Of a stretch of 54,860 bases of DNA, positions 8,315-17,696 are shown in pieces. The notes beneath the pieces were generated by a model. That model was given only the letters and a program-made list of their open reading frames with translations. It made no database searches and had not been told where the DNA came from. The stretch is from the NCBI GenBank assembly GCA_902563835.1, contig CACEZB010000008.1, forward strand, positions 1 through 54,860, given 5' to 3'. The position numbers and the translations under genes are program-made. Numbering within the stretch: the first letter of the stretch is position 1; every line of letters starts with the position of its first letter. The stretch is from an uncultured SAR86 cluster bacterium (lineage in GTDB: Bacteria > Pseudomonadota > Gammaproteobacteria > Magnimaribacterales > D2472).

Positions 8315-11300
8315 AGATATCTCATCGATACTTATAATTGGTGCCGGCCCAATTATAATTGGACAAGCTTGCGAGTTTGATTATTCTGGGGCGCAGGCAT
8401 GCAAGGCCCTAAAAGAAGAAGGATTTAGAGTAATTTTAGTTAACTCAAATCCAGCCACCATAATGACAGATCCTTTATTGGCTGATGCAACCTACATCGA
8501 GCCAATTCACTGGCAATCAGTTGAAAAAATCATAGAAAAAGAGAATCCAGATGCAATTTTACCAACCATGGGAGGCCAAACGGCTTTAAATACAGCATTA
8601 ACTTTAGATAAAAAAGGCATATTAAAGAAACATGATGTAATTCTTATAGGAGCAAATCGAACAGCAATTGACAAGGCAGAAGATAGGCAGCTATTTGATG
8701 AAACAATGAAAGCAATTGATTTAGAAACACCAGCATCAGGGATAGCTCATTCAATGGCTGACGCATTAGAAGTTCAAAAAAGAATCGGATTTCCATGCAT
8801 CATAAGACCATCTTTTACTATGGGAGGAACTGGTGGAGGTATTGCATATAACATTAGTGAATTTAAAGCAATTTGTGAAAAAGGATTAGAACTATCACCC
8901 ACGAATGAATTATTGATTGATGAATCTCTTATAGGTTGGAAAGAGTACGAGATGGAGGTTGTAAGAGATTGTGAAGATAATTGCATAATTGTTTGCTCTA
9001 TTGAAAATTTAGATCCTATGGGTATTCATACGGGCGATTCAATTACCATAGCTCCAGCTCAAACACTTACAGATAAAGAATTTCAAATAATGCGAAATGC
9101 ATCTTTTAAAATTTTAAGAGAAATAGGTGTTGATACAGGAGGATCAAATGTTCAATTTGCTATAAACCCTGAAAATGGAAAAATGGTTGTTATTGAGATG
9201 AACCCAAGAGTAAGCAGATCTTCTGCTTTAGCATCAAAAGCTACCGGATTTCCAATAGCAAAAGTAGCTGCTCTTTTATCAGTTGGTTTTACCCTCGATG
9301 AATTGAAAAATGATATAACAGGTGGCTTGACCCCAGCATCATTTGAGCCAAGCATAGATTATATTGTTACAAAAATACCAAAATTTGCATTTGAAAAATT
9401 TCCTCAAGCAAGCCCAAAACTAACAACCCAAATGAAATCAGTTGGAGAGGTTATGTCTATTGGTTCAAACTTTCAAGAATCATTACAAAAAGCCTTGTGT
9501 AGTATGGAAGAGGGGTTAAATGGACTTAATTCAATAAAAACACAAGTATCAGACCTCACAAAAGAAGAGATTCAGAGTGAGTTAACTATTCCAGGCCCTA
9601 AAAGGCTTTTCTATGTGGCAGACGCAATTAGAAATAATTGGTCATTAGAGAAAATCTTTTCTTTAACAAAAATTGATTATTGGTTTTTAGATCAAATAAA
9701 AGAGTTAATAGATATTGAAACTAATTTAGTTACTATGAAGCTTAAGCAATTAGATAAGAAATATCTTAAGAAAATTAAAGAAAAGGGTTTCTCTGACAAT
9801 AGAATAGCAGAGTTAGTTGGTTCAAATGAGGATGATATTAGAAAACTTAGAAAAGAATTAGAAATAATACCAATTTTTAGACGGGTAGATACATGTGCAG
9901 CAGAATTCGCAACTTCGACTTGTTATATGTATTCTTCTTATGGAGATAAATGTGAAAGTAATCCAACTGCAAAAAAGAAAATTATGGTTTTAGGTAGTGG
10001 TCCAAATAGAATTGGACAAGGAATAGAATTTGATTATTGTTGCGTACATGCTTCTTTAGCCATGCAAGAAGAAGGATATGAATCAATAATGGTTAATTGC
10101 AATCCAGAAACTGTCTCAACTGACTACGATGTATCTAATAGACTTTATTTTGAACCTATAACAGCAGAAAAAATCTTCGATATTATTGATATTGAGAAAC
10201 CAGAAGGGGTTATCATTCAATTTGGCGGTCAAACTCCTTTAAAATTAGCCGATATTCTGTCAGAAAAGGGAGTAAATATTTTAGGTACTAATGTAGATGC
10301 TATTGATAGGTCTGAAGACAGAGAAAGATTCCAAGAATTAGTTAAAAAATTGTCCTTAAAACAACCTTCAAACGACACTGCAAAAAATCCAAGCGACGCT
10401 ATCAAGAAAGCTATAAAAATCGGATTTCCAATTGTTGTAAGACCTTCATATGTTTTAGGCGGAAGAGCAATGCAATTAGTAAATAATACTAAAGAACTTG
10501 AAAAATATTTGAATGAAGCAGTTGAGGTTTCAAATAGCAAACCAATTCTATTAGATAGTTATTTGACAGATGCAATTGAGGTTGATGTTGATGTAGTGTC
10601 TGATGGAGAAAATATAGAGATTGGTGGAATTTTGCAACATATTGAACAAGCAGGTATTCATTCAGGAGATTCAGCATGCTCTCTTCCTCCTTACAGTTTA
10701 TCAAATGAAATTCAGGAAAAGATGGCACATCAAGCTAAGAATATCGCCAAAGAGCTAGATATCATAGGATTAATGAATATTCAATTTGCTGTTAAAGATA
10801 AGGAAATATATATTATTGAGGTTAATCCTAGAGCCTCTAGAACAGTTCCATTTATCTCAAAAGCAATTGGCATCTCCCTTGCAAAGGTTGCTTCTAAAGC
10901 AATGATAGGAAAAAGCTTAAAAGACCAGCAGTTTTCTTCAAAACTACCTGATGGGCTTTCATTTGTGAAAGAGGCAGTCATGCCTTTTGATAAATTTCCT
11001 CATGTAGATCCAATTTTAGGACCTGAAATGAAATCTACTGGTGAAGTAATGGGTATCGGTCCAAATTTTGGAGAAGCATATGCCAAAGCCCAAAAAGGGG
11101 CTAATAAGGTTTTAAGAAGAAAAGGCGTTGTTTTTATAAGTGTTAAAGCTTCAGATAAAAAATATTTAGATAAATTTGTTCCAGCTATAATCGACCTTGG
11201 ATTTAAGATTATAGCGACATCTGGAACAGCTGAATATATAGATAATCTTGGATATAAAGTAACAAAAGTTAACAAAGTTATGGAAGGAAGACCTCATGTT

Positions 11301-11513
11301 GTAGATAGTATTCTAAACAATGAAATAGATCTTGTTATTAATACAACAGAAGGATCACAATCAATCAAAGACTCTTCATCAATAAGGCAAAGCGCACTAA
11401 GAAATAAAATTTTTTGCACCACAACAATGTTTGGAGCTTTTGCTATCATTGATGCATTAGAGAACAACGAAGATGATTGGACTTACAGCACTCTTCAAGA
11501 AATAAATAATTAA
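8301..11513 (+). CDS. carB: Carbamoyl-phosphate synthase large subunit
   Basis: Uses two ATP, bicarbonate and ammonia from CarA to make carbamoyl phosphate. At 1070 residues it has the full duplicated architecture: first ATP-grasp half (about 1-400, [15 protein letters not shown] near the start), oligomerisation region (about 400-550), second ATP-grasp half (about 555-935, [25 protein letters not shown]) and a C-terminal MGS-like allosteric domain (about 940-1070). Starts with ATG inside the carA 3' end. No truncation or frameshift. Confidence 0.97.
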   Translation: MPRRKDISSILIIGAGPIIIGQACEFDYSGAQACKALKEEGFRVILVNSNPATIMTDPLLADATYIEPIHWQSVEKIIEKENPDAILPTMGGQTALNTALTLDKKGILKKHDVILIGANRTAIDKAEDRQLFDETMKAIDLETPASGIAHSMADALEVQKRIGFPCIIRPSFTMGGTGGGIAYNISEFKAICEKGLELSPTNELLIDESLIGWKEYEMEVVRDCEDNCIIVCSIENLDPMGIHTGDSITIAPAQTLTDKEFQIMRNASFKILREIGVDTGGSNVQFAINPENGKMVVIEMNPRVSRSSALASKATGFPIAKVAALLSVGFTLDELKNDITGGLTPASFEPSIDYIVTKIPKFAFEKFPQASPKLTTQMKSVGEVMSIGSNFQESLQKALCSMEEGLNGLNSIKTQVSDLTKEEIQSELTIPGPKRLFYVADAIRNNWSLEKIFSLTKIDYWFLDQIKELIDIETNLVTMKLKQLDKKYLKKIKEKGFSDNRIAELVGSNEDDIRKLRKELEIIPIFRRVDTCAAEFATSTCYMYSSYGDKCESNPTAKKKIMVLGSGPNRIGQGIEFDYCCVHASLAMQEEGYESIMVNCNPETVSTDYDVSNRLYFEPITAEKIFDIIDIEKPEGVIIQFGGQTPLKLADILSEKGVNILGTNVDAIDRSEDRERFQELVKKLSLKQPSNDTAKNPSDAIKKAIKIGFPIVVRPSYVLGGRAMQLVNNTKELEKYLNEAVEVSNSKPILLDSYLTDAIEVDVDVVSDGENIEIGGILQHIEQAGIHSGDSACSLPPYSLSNEIQEKMAHQAKNIAKELDIIGLMNIQFAVKDKEIYIIEVNPRASRTVPFISKAIGISLAKVASKAMIGKSLKDQQFSSKLPDGLSFVKEAVMPFDKFPHVDPILGPEMKSTGEVMGIGPNFGEAYAKAQKGANKVLRRKGVVFISVKASDKKYLDKFVPAIIDLGFKIIATSGTAEYIDNLGYKVTKVNKVMEGRPHVVDSILNNEIDLVINTTEGSQSIKDSSSIRQSALRNKIFCTTTMFGAFAIIDALENNEDDWTYSTLQEINN

Positions 11514-11523
11514 TAACCTATAT

Positions 11524-11532
11524 TGTTATAAT
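11524..11532 (+). promoter_or_regulatory. Extended -10 promoter of greA, six bases from the start codon
   Basis: TGTTATAAT is a perfect extended -10 (TG-n-TATAAT). Only six bases (TCTTCT) separate it from the greA ATG, so a transcript starting at the usual distance would begin at or next to the A of the ATG, that is, a leaderless mRNA. There is no Shine-Dalgarno sequence before greA. No -35 is evident. Confidence 0.55.
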
Positions 11533-11538
11533 TCTTCT

Positions 11539-12015
11539 ATGAGCAGAGTGCCACTTACAAAAGAAGGTGAAATTTCGATAAAAGAAAAACTTTCTAATTT
11601 AAAATTTGTTGAAAGACCACAAATCTCTAATGCTATTGCTGAAGCTAGGGCTCATGGAGACCTTAAAGAAAATGCTGAATATCATGCAGCAAAAGAATTA
11701 CAAGGATTAATTGAGGCTAAGATTAGTGAAATGGAAAATGCTTTAGCAAATGCTCAAGTTATTGATGTAAAAGAAATACCTGAAACGGGTAGAGTTATAT
11801 TTGGATCTACCGTTAAGGTTTATGACATTGAAAATGATAAAGAAATTAAATATAAAATTGTTGGTAATTTAGAATCCGACCCTGAGAAAGGCCAAATTTC
11901 TATTGATACACCTATTGCAAAAGGTTTGGTAGGAAAGTTTGTTGATGATGAAATTAATATACAAACACCATCAGGAAATTTAAAGTATGAAATTTTAGAA
12001 GTTAAACATCTTTAA
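11539..12015 (+). CDS. greA: Transcription elongation factor GreA
   Basis: Rescues backtracked RNA polymerase by stimulating cleavage of the RNA 3' end through the secondary channel. 158 residues as in E. coli. The N-terminal coiled coil (about 1-75) carries the acidic tip D41 and E44 in GDLKENAEYHAA, the same numbering as E. coli; the C-terminal FKBP-like domain follows. 25 bases after carB but with a likely promoter of its own (11524-11532). greA next to carAB and before rlmE-ftsH is a common gammaproteobacterial order. Confidence 0.96.
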   Translation: MSRVPLTKEGEISIKEKLSNLKFVERPQISNAIAEARAHGDLKENAEYHAAKELQGLIEAKISEMENALANAQVIDVKEIPETGRVIFGSTVKVYDIENDKEIKYKIVGNLESDPEKGQISIDTPIAKGLVGKFVDDEINIQTPSGNLKYEILEVKHL

Positions 12016-12019
12016 ATAA

Positions 12020-12583
12020 ATGCATTCAGATAATTGGGCTAATAAAGCCAAGCAAATGGGATATCGCTCAAGAGCAGTTTTTAAATTAGAAGAAATTTTA
12101 AAGAAGATTAAATTTAAAAAAAGTTTCAATAATGTTTTAGATATTGGTAGCGCCCCAGGCGGTTGGTCCCAATATATTATTAAGAATTTTCCAAAATCTA
12201 AAGTCTATGCTGTAGACATCCTTGACATGGAACCAATCGAGGGGGTTTTCTTTTTTAAAGAGAGTATTGAAGAAATTGATTCTATAGAACCAATAAATAA
12301 TTTAAAAAGAAAATTCAATCTTGTAATTTCTGATATAGCCCCCAACTTAAGTGGTATTGATGCAGTTGATAGCGAGAATATTTATATGCTAAATAAACTT
12401 TCTTTAAAGATTGCAAATGATTATTTAGATTTAGGTGGCTTAATGGTAATGAAGACTTTCCAAAACAACATGTTAAGAAGTTTAAGAAAAGATATGGAAT
12501 TATCTTTTAATATAGTTCAAACTTATAAGCCTGCTGCATCAAAAAAGCAATCAGGAGAAATATATTTATTTGGAGCAAAGTAA
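12020..12583 (+). CDS. rlmE: 23S rRNA (uridine-2'-O-)-methyltransferase RlmE (FtsJ/RrmJ)
   Basis: Methylates the 2'-O of U2552 in the 23S rRNA A-loop, a late step of 50S assembly. 187 residues, slightly shorter than E. coli (209) because of a shorter N-terminus. SAM motif I is DIGSAPGGWSQYI; the K-D-K-E tetrad can be traced in RAVFKLEEI (K), VISDIAPNLSG (D), MVMKTFQ (K) and SGEIYLFG (E). Four bases after greA and three bases before ftsH; rlmE-ftsH is a conserved pair. Confidence 0.93.
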   Translation: MHSDNWANKAKQMGYRSRAVFKLEEILKKIKFKKSFNNVLDIGSAPGGWSQYIIKNFPKSKVYAVDILDMEPIEGVFFFKESIEEIDSIEPINNLKRKFNLVISDIAPNLSGIDAVDSENIYMLNKLSLKIANDYLDLGGLMVMKTFQNNMLRSLRKDMELSFNIVQTYKPAASKKQSGEIYLFGAK

Positions 12584-12586
12584 TTC

Positions 12587-14494
12587 ATGAGTAGTTTTAT
12601 AAGAAATTTAGTTGTTTGGGTTATCCTAGGATCGCTCATGTTTTATGTATTTAATAATATAGAAAATTCATCTGTAAGAGAGCAAATAAGTTATAGTCAA
12701 TTTAAACAGGAACTTATATCAGATAAGATTATTAAGGTTGTATATAAAGGCGATCAAATGACGATAATTGGAGATCGACTTGATGGGTCTAAATTTGAAA
12801 CTACACACCCTATCTTTAAAAAAGATGAGGCTGTCGATAATGCAATTGAAGAGCATGGAGTTATAGCTGTATATGAAAAGATAGAACAACCGTCTATTTT
12901 TTCTCAATTGCTTGTAGGCGCATTTCCTATAATCTTACTTTTAGCAATATTCTTCTTTTTTATGAGGCAAATGCAAGGCGGAATTTCTGGTAAAGGTGGT
13001 CCAATGTCATTTGGTCGAAGTAAAGCTAAATTAATGGAAGGCGGAAAAGTAAAAACTACTTTTAAAGATGTCGCAGGTTGCGAAGAGGCTAAACAAGATG
13101 TTTCAGAATTAATTGATTTCTTAAAAGACCCCACAAAATTTCAAAAGCTTGGTGGAAAGATACCAAGAGGCGTTTTAATGGTTGGTCCGCCAGGTACAGG
13201 TAAAACATTAATTGCAAGGGCAGTCGCTGGAGAAGCAAGAGTTCCTTTCTTTTCAATCTCAGGATCAGATTTTGTTGAAATGTTTGTAGGAGTTGGCGCT
13301 TCAAGAGTTAGAGATATGTTTGATCAGGCTAAAAAACAATCTCCATGTATTGTATTTATAGATGAAATTGATGCTGTTGGAAGACATAGAGGTGCAGGCC
13401 TTGGCGGAGGTCATGACGAAAGAGAGCAAACTCTTAATCAGCTATTAGTTGAAATGGATGGGTTTGAAGGAAATGATGGAGTTATAGTTATTGCAGCAAC
13501 TAATAGACCAGATGTTCTAGACCCTGCTTTATTAAGACCAGGAAGATTTGATAGACAGGTAGTTGTTGACCTTCCTGATATAAGAGGAAGGGAAGCAATA
13601 TTAAAGGTTCATATGAGAAAAGTCCCTTTAGATGCTGATGTTGACCCATTAGTAATTGCTAGAGGAACTCCAGGTTTTTCTGGAGCAGATTTAGCTAACT
13701 TAATAAATGAAGCAGCATTATTTGCCGCAAGATACTCTGATAAAAAAATTGATCAGTCTCATTTAGACTTAGCAAAAGATAAAATTATGATGGGTGCTGA
13801 GAGAAAATCAATGATACTTAGCGAAGAACAAAAAAGAATTACTGCTTATCATGAAGCAGGTCATGCCATTGTTGGAAGATTGTGCCCAACACATGATCCT
13901 GTATATAAAGTAACCATAATTCCAAGAGGAAGGGCATTAGGGGTAACCATGTTTTTGCCTGAAGAAGATACTTATATGCAAAGTAAAGAATATCTGCTTG
14001 GAAGAATTACTACTTTATTTGGAGGAAGAATCGCAGAGAGTATTATTAATGGAGAACAAGGTATTACAACTGGTGCATCTAATGATATTGAAGTAGCTAC
14101 TGGTATTGCAACAAATATGGTAACTAAGTGGGGTTTTTCAGATGAATTAGGAACAATTAAGTATGGAGAAGATGAAGGAAGTCCATTTTTGGGAAGATCT
14201 GCTTCAAACCCAGCTCAAATTAGAAGTGATCAAACATCAAAATTAATTGATTCAGAGGTTAAAGCTATAATTGATTCATGTTACAAAAGAGCTGAGAAAA
14301 TATTAAAAGAGAACTTAGATAAATTAAATGTTATGGCTGATGCGCTTTTGAAATATGAAACAATTGATGCTCCTCAAATAGATGATATTATGGCCGGAGC
14401 AACCCCCAGAGAGCCAGAAGGATGGTCTGATAATCCACCTTCAGATAAATCAAATAAAAAATCTTCAATAAAAGGCACTGCTGAAGAGTTATAA
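12587..14494 (+). CDS. ftsH: ATP-dependent zinc metalloprotease FtsH
   Basis: Membrane-anchored AAA+ protease that degrades misfolded membrane proteins and regulators such as LpxC. 635 residues. Two N-terminal membrane helices (about 5-22 and 103-125) flank a periplasmic domain; the AAA domain has Walker A GPPGTGKT at 200-207 and Walker [10 protein letters not shown]; the zinc site HEAGH starts at H422 (H422, E423, H426). Nine bases before glmM. folP, which usually separates ftsH and glmM, is absent. Confidence 0.97.
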   Translation: MSSFIRNLVVWVILGSLMFYVFNNIENSSVREQISYSQFKQELISDKIIKVVYKGDQMTIIGDRLDGSKFETTHPIFKKDEAVDNAIEEHGVIAVYEKIEQPSIFSQLLVGAFPIILLLAIFFFFMRQMQGGISGKGGPMSFGRSKAKLMEGGKVKTTFKDVAGCEEAKQDVSELIDFLKDPTKFQKLGGKIPRGVLMVGPPGTGKTLIARAVAGEARVPFFSISGSDFVEMFVGVGASRVRDMFDQAKKQSPCIVFIDEIDAVGRHRGAGLGGGHDEREQTLNQLLVEMDGFEGNDGVIVIAATNRPDVLDPALLRPGRFDRQVVVDLPDIRGREAILKVHMRKVPLDADVDPLVIARGTPGFSGADLANLINEAALFAARYSDKKIDQSHLDLAKDKIMMGAERKSMILSEEQKRITAYHEAGHAIVGRLCPTHDPVYKVTIIPRGRALGVTMFLPEEDTYMQSKEYLLGRITTLFGGRIAESIINGEQGITTGASNDIEVATGIATNMVTKWGFSDELGTIKYGEDEGSPFLGRSASNPAQIRSDQTSKLIDSEVKAIIDSCYKRAEKILKENLDKLNVMADALLKYETIDAPQIDDIMAGATPREPEGWSDNPPSDKSNKKSSIKGTAEEL

Positions 14495-14495
14495 T
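14490..14495 (+). promoter_or_regulatory. Possible -10 element of glmM overlapping the ftsH stop
   Basis: TATAAT spans the ftsH stop codon and ends eight bases before the glmM ATG. No Shine-Dalgarno sequence is seen before glmM, so a near-leaderless transcript is possible. A TATAAT can occur by chance in DNA this AT-rich, and no -35 or TGn extension supports it. Confidence 0.3.
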
Positions 14496-14503
14496 TCTTT
14501 CCC

Positions 14504-15826
14504 ATGAATTTAAAATTTGGAACCGACGGCATTAGGGGGCCAGTCGAAAACAAAATAACTCCTGAAGCCTGTTTAAAGATTGGTCATGCAACTGGGCTCG
14601 TAATGAAAGAACTTGGTTGGGATACGGTTGTTATAGGAAAGGATACTAGAATATCAGGATATATGCTTGAATCTGCACTTCAAGCAGGTTTTATTGCTTC
14701 AGGCGTAAATGTTAATCTATTAGGACCTCTTCCTACCCCAGGCGTAGCATATCTTACAAAAACATTAAGAAATAAATTTGGTGTAGTTATAAGCGCCTCT
14801 CATAATGATTTCTTAGATAATGGTATAAAAATCTTTAATGAAGATGGTGAAAAAATATCAAGAGATATAGAAAAAAAGATTGAAAAGAATATTGCTAAAA
14901 ACCTTACTCCAGTTGAAACCTCTAAAATAGGTAAAGCATATAGATTTGATGAGTCAGGACCAAGGTATATTGAATTTTGTAAATCTACAGTACCTCCAGA
15001 TATTTCATTTTCTTCTCTTAGAATTGTTATTGATTGCGCTAATGGCGCTTGTTACAAGGTAAGCCCAGAAATATTTCAGGAATTAGGCGCAGAAGTAATA
15101 AAAATTGGTACCGAACCAGATGGTTACAATATTAATCAAGATTGTGGATCTACTAATCCTGGAGTTGTTCAAGATGCTGTAATTAAACATAGAGCAGATT
15201 ATGGTATTTCTCTTGATGGAGATGGAGATAGGGTAATTTTAGTAGATAAAGAAGGGAATATATTAGATGGAGATGATCTTTTATATATTCTTGCTTTTGC
15301 AAATCCTAATAGAACAGGTGCCTGGTCAGGAGTTGTAGGAACCCTTATGAGCAATCTTGGGTTAGAAGATGGAATTCAGAAGCTTGGTTATAAATTTATA
15401 AGAGCTGATGTTGGAGATAAGTACGTTACCGAAATGCTTACAAAGAAGGGCTGGATGTTAGGAGGAGAGGCTTCTGGACATATTATTTGTAAAGATCTTG
15501 TTAGTACAGGTGATGGAACAATTGCAGCTTTAAAAGTTATATCCTCTTTATTGATGTTAGAAAAGAGTCCTCAAGAAGTTCTTTCTAATTATAAAAAGGT
15601 ACCTCAGATTAATAAGGCAGTTCCAGTAAATAATAAGGACATTGTTAATGATAAAGACCTTAAGGTATTAATTAAAGAGATTGAATCAGATATGACTGTT
15701 GGAAGGGTTCTCGTTAGACCATCCGGAACAGAATCTAAGATAAGAATTATGGTTGAATCCCCAGAAAAGAATGTAGCTGAGAAATATGCAAAAGATATAG
15801 AAAAAATCATTAGGTCAAAATTATGA
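14504..15826 (+). CDS. glmM: Phosphoglucosamine mutase
   Basis: Interconverts glucosamine-6-phosphate and glucosamine-1-phosphate for UDP-GlcNAc, feeding peptidoglycan and LPS. 440 residues in the usual four-domain fold. Phosphoserine S99 is in ISASHND; the metal loop is DGDGDR (near residue 240); the sugar-binding GGEASGH and the phosphate-binding RPSGTESKIR near the C-terminus are intact. The 3' end overlaps tpiA by four bases (ATGA). Confidence 0.96.
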   Translation: MNLKFGTDGIRGPVENKITPEACLKIGHATGLVMKELGWDTVVIGKDTRISGYMLESALQAGFIASGVNVNLLGPLPTPGVAYLTKTLRNKFGVVISASHNDFLDNGIKIFNEDGEKISRDIEKKIEKNIAKNLTPVETSKIGKAYRFDESGPRYIEFCKSTVPPDISFSSLRIVIDCANGACYKVSPEIFQELGAEVIKIGTEPDGYNINQDCGSTNPGVVQDAVIKHRADYGISLDGDGDRVILVDKEGNILDGDDLLYILAFANPNRTGAWSGVVGTLMSNLGLEDGIQKLGYKFIRADVGDKYVTEMLTKKGWMLGGEASGHIICKDLVSTGDGTIAALKVISSLLMLEKSPQEVLSNYKKVPQINKAVPVNNKDIVNDKDLKVLIKEIESDMTVGRVLVRPSGTESKIRIMVESPEKNVAEKYAKDIEKIIRSKL

Positions 15827-16587
15827 TTATTGCTAATTGGAAATCAAATATTGTTGACATGAACCAATGGACTCATGATTTTGATGATGAGTATATAGTT
15901 AATGAAAGATTGCAATCTACTATTTTTGGAGTTGCTCCACCATCATTATATATTGAAACTATGCACTTAATGAGAGCTTTAAATATTCCTGGTCATTCAG
16001 CTTTACAAGAAGTATTGACTGGTGTGCAAGATGTAGACCATTCATATGGATCAAGGACAGGAGCTATATCAGTGGATATGGTTATTGACACAGGATGTAA
16101 TTTTGCAATCATTGGTCATTCAGAAAGAAGAGATTTATTCAATGAAGATAATGATCTCATAAAGGAAAAACTTAAGAGTCTTAAAAATAAAGTCATGGCT
16201 GTTTTATGTATTGGAGAAACCAAAGAAGAAAATGATAAAGGTATAACGAAAGATGTGCTTAAACAGCAACTTGATATAGTCAAGGGACTTGAGTTAGATC
16301 AATCATTTACAGTTGCATATGAACCCGTTTGGGCGATCGGAAGTGGATTAACACCAGAGTCAAAAGATATAAACGAAATTCATAAATATATAAAAGATGT
16401 TGTACAATCCAATTCTGCAAATAGTCTTATACCAAAAGTTTTATATGGTGGAAGCGTTACAGATAAAAATGCTGAAAGCTTTTTTAAAGAAGAGTTTGTA
16501 GATGGTGCATTGGTTGGAGGCGCTTCATTAGATGGTTCAACTTTTGCAAAAATAGTTAACATTTTTAATAGTACTAAAAAAATATGA
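15823..16587 (+). CDS. tpiA: Triosephosphate isomerase
   Basis: Interconverts dihydroxyacetone phosphate and glyceraldehyde-3-phosphate in central carbon metabolism. 254-residue TIM barrel. Substrate residues N5 and K7 are in ANWKSN, the electrophile H99 in GHSERR, the catalytic base E167 in AYEPVWAIGSG, and the phosphate loop in LYGGSV. The tpiA-secG junction is typical of Pseudomonas-like genomes. Overlaps glmM upstream and secG downstream by four bases each. Confidence 0.96.
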   Translation: MIIANWKSNIVDMNQWTHDFDDEYIVNERLQSTIFGVAPPSLYIETMHLMRALNIPGHSALQEVLTGVQDVDHSYGSRTGAISVDMVIDTGCNFAIIGHSERRDLFNEDNDLIKEKLKSLKNKVMAVLCIGETKEENDKGITKDVLKQQLDIVKGLELDQSFTVAYEPVWAIGSGLTPESKDINEIHKYIKDVVQSNSANSLIPKVLYGGSVTDKNAESFFKEEFVDGALVGGASLDGSTFAKIVNIFNSTKKI

Positions 16588-16895
16588 TAATTTTTATTAA
16601 ATCAATATGTATCATTTTAGCAATTGTTATAGTTGTCTTAGTCTTGTTGCAACAAGGAAAAGGCTCTGATTTAGGTTCTGCTTTTGGTGGAGGATCTTCA
16701 AATTCCATGTTTGGAGCATTAGGTCCATCTGATTTTCTTGGAAGGCTGACATATATATTAGTAGCTGTATGGTTAGCACTTTCTTTATTATTAGCTTATC
16801 TATATAAAAGCGAAAATTCAGAAGTAATCTTTGAAACCCCTTTAATCGAAGAGGCTCTTGAAGAAGGATTATCCGAAGAAATTCCTATTGAATAA
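16584..16895 (+). CDS. secG: Preprotein translocase subunit SecG
   Basis: Small accessory subunit of the SecYEG protein-export channel in the inner membrane. 103 residues with two membrane helices (about 3-22 and 52-72) joined by the Gly/Ser-rich loop GSAFGGGSSNSMFG, and an acidic C-terminal tail. ATG overlaps the tpiA stop. Its 3' end faces the inverted tRNA-Leu eight bases away. Confidence 0.93.
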   Translation: MIIFIKSICIILAIVIVVLVLLQQGKGSDLGSAFGGGSSNSMFGALGPSDFLGRLTYILVAVWLALSLLLAYLYKSENSEVIFETPLIEEALEEGLSEEIPIE

Positions 16896-16903
16896 GGCTT
16901 AAA

Positions 16904-16990
16904 TGGTGCCGAAAGCGGGACTTGAACCCGCACGAGCTTGCGCTCACTAGCCCCTCAAGCTAGCGTGTCTACCAATTCCACCACTTCGGC
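16904..16990 (-). tRNA. leuU: tRNA-Leu (anticodon GAG)
   Basis: 87 bases on the minus strand. The acceptor stem GCCGAAG pairs with TTTCGGC, followed by discriminator A and an encoded CCA. The anticodon stem CTAGC/GCTAG closes the loop TTGAGGG, giving anticodon GAG for CUC/CUU. A long class II variable arm is present. In E. coli leuU also follows secG but on the same strand; here it is inverted and has its own promoter. Confidence 0.95.
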
Positions 16991-17001
16991 AAAAGAACGT
17001 G

Positions 17002-17010
17002 ATTATAACA
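17002..17010 (-). promoter_or_regulatory. Extended -10 promoter of tRNA-Leu
   Basis: The minus strand reads TGTTATAAT, a perfect extended -10, ending 11 bases before the tRNA 5' end. This supports independent transcription of the inverted tRNA. No clear -35. Confidence 0.65.
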
Positions 17011-17038
17011 ATATTATATTTCTTCTAATATAAAAAAC

Positions 17039-17067
17039 TTGACCTATCTTAGTTACTTTCATAAACT
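17039..17067 (+). promoter_or_regulatory. Sigma-70 promoter of tRNA-fMet and the rimP-nusA-infB operon
   Basis: TTGACC (17039-17044), a 17-base spacer, then TAAACT (17062-17067). Transcription would start about nine bases before the tRNA. In E. coli the same metY promoter feeds rimP-nusA-infB. Confidence 0.7.
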
Positions 17068-17082
17068 TCATGTTCGCTGCGT

Positions 17083-17159
<77 letters not shown>

Positions 17160-17180
17160 CAGTTAAATAAAATTTTTGTG

Positions 17181-17199
17181 GGGCAAATGCCCTTTTTTT
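17181..17199 (+). terminator. Short hairpin plus T-run between tRNA-fMet and rimP
   Basis: GGGC-AAAT-GCCC followed by seven T residues. The stem is only four base pairs, so it would be a weak, leaky terminator, suited to letting part of the transcription into rimP-nusA while most stops after the tRNA. It ends eight bases before the rimP ATG. Confidence 0.5.
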
Positions 17200-17207
17200 G
17201 TATAAAA

Positions 17208-17696
17208 ATGAACATAGAAGAGTATAGAAATATTATCGAACCTGTTGTAAACAGGAATAATTGTATTTTATGGGGTATTGAAATATTAAGAGGAAAAAAA
17301 AGAACAACTTTAAGAGTTTTTATTGATTCAAAAGAAGGTGTTGATATCAATGATTGTGAAAATGTTTCAAAAGATCTTAATTACGAACCTATGTTGGATA
17401 CTACTTTGGGTGAAAATTATATATTAGAAGTTTCAACACCCGGAGTTGATAGAAAATTCTTTAATATTAACCAATTAAATGATTACATAGGAATGGAATT
17501 AGAATTCAAAACTAGAGAATTAATAGAAGGGAAAAGAAAGTTCTCTGGAATATTATCAGAATGTGATGATTCGTGTTTCTCAATTCAAAATATAAACAAG
17601 ACAAATGAAATGAAATTTAAATTTACAGATATAGATTTATGCAAACTTAAACCAAACTATAATGACTTAATAAAGGAATATAATCATGCAAAGTAA
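17208..17696 (+). CDS. rimP: Ribosome maturation factor RimP
   Basis: Needed for 30S subunit maturation. With the ATG at 17208 the protein is 162 residues, starting MNIEEYRNIIEPVV, which fits the family. The frame is open upstream into the tRNA, but that extension cannot be real coding. The DINDCENVSKDL segment and the LEVSTPGVDR motif (near residue 75) are typical RimP landmarks. No Shine-Dalgarno sequence is visible. The 3' end overlaps nusA by 11 bases. Confidence 0.93.
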   Translation: MNIEEYRNIIEPVVNRNNCILWGIEILRGKKRTTLRVFIDSKEGVDINDCENVSKDLNYEPMLDTTLGENYILEVSTPGVDRKFFNINQLNDYIGMELEFKTRELIEGKRKFSGILSECDDSCFSIQNINKTNEMKFKFTDIDLCKLKPNYNDLIKEYNHAK

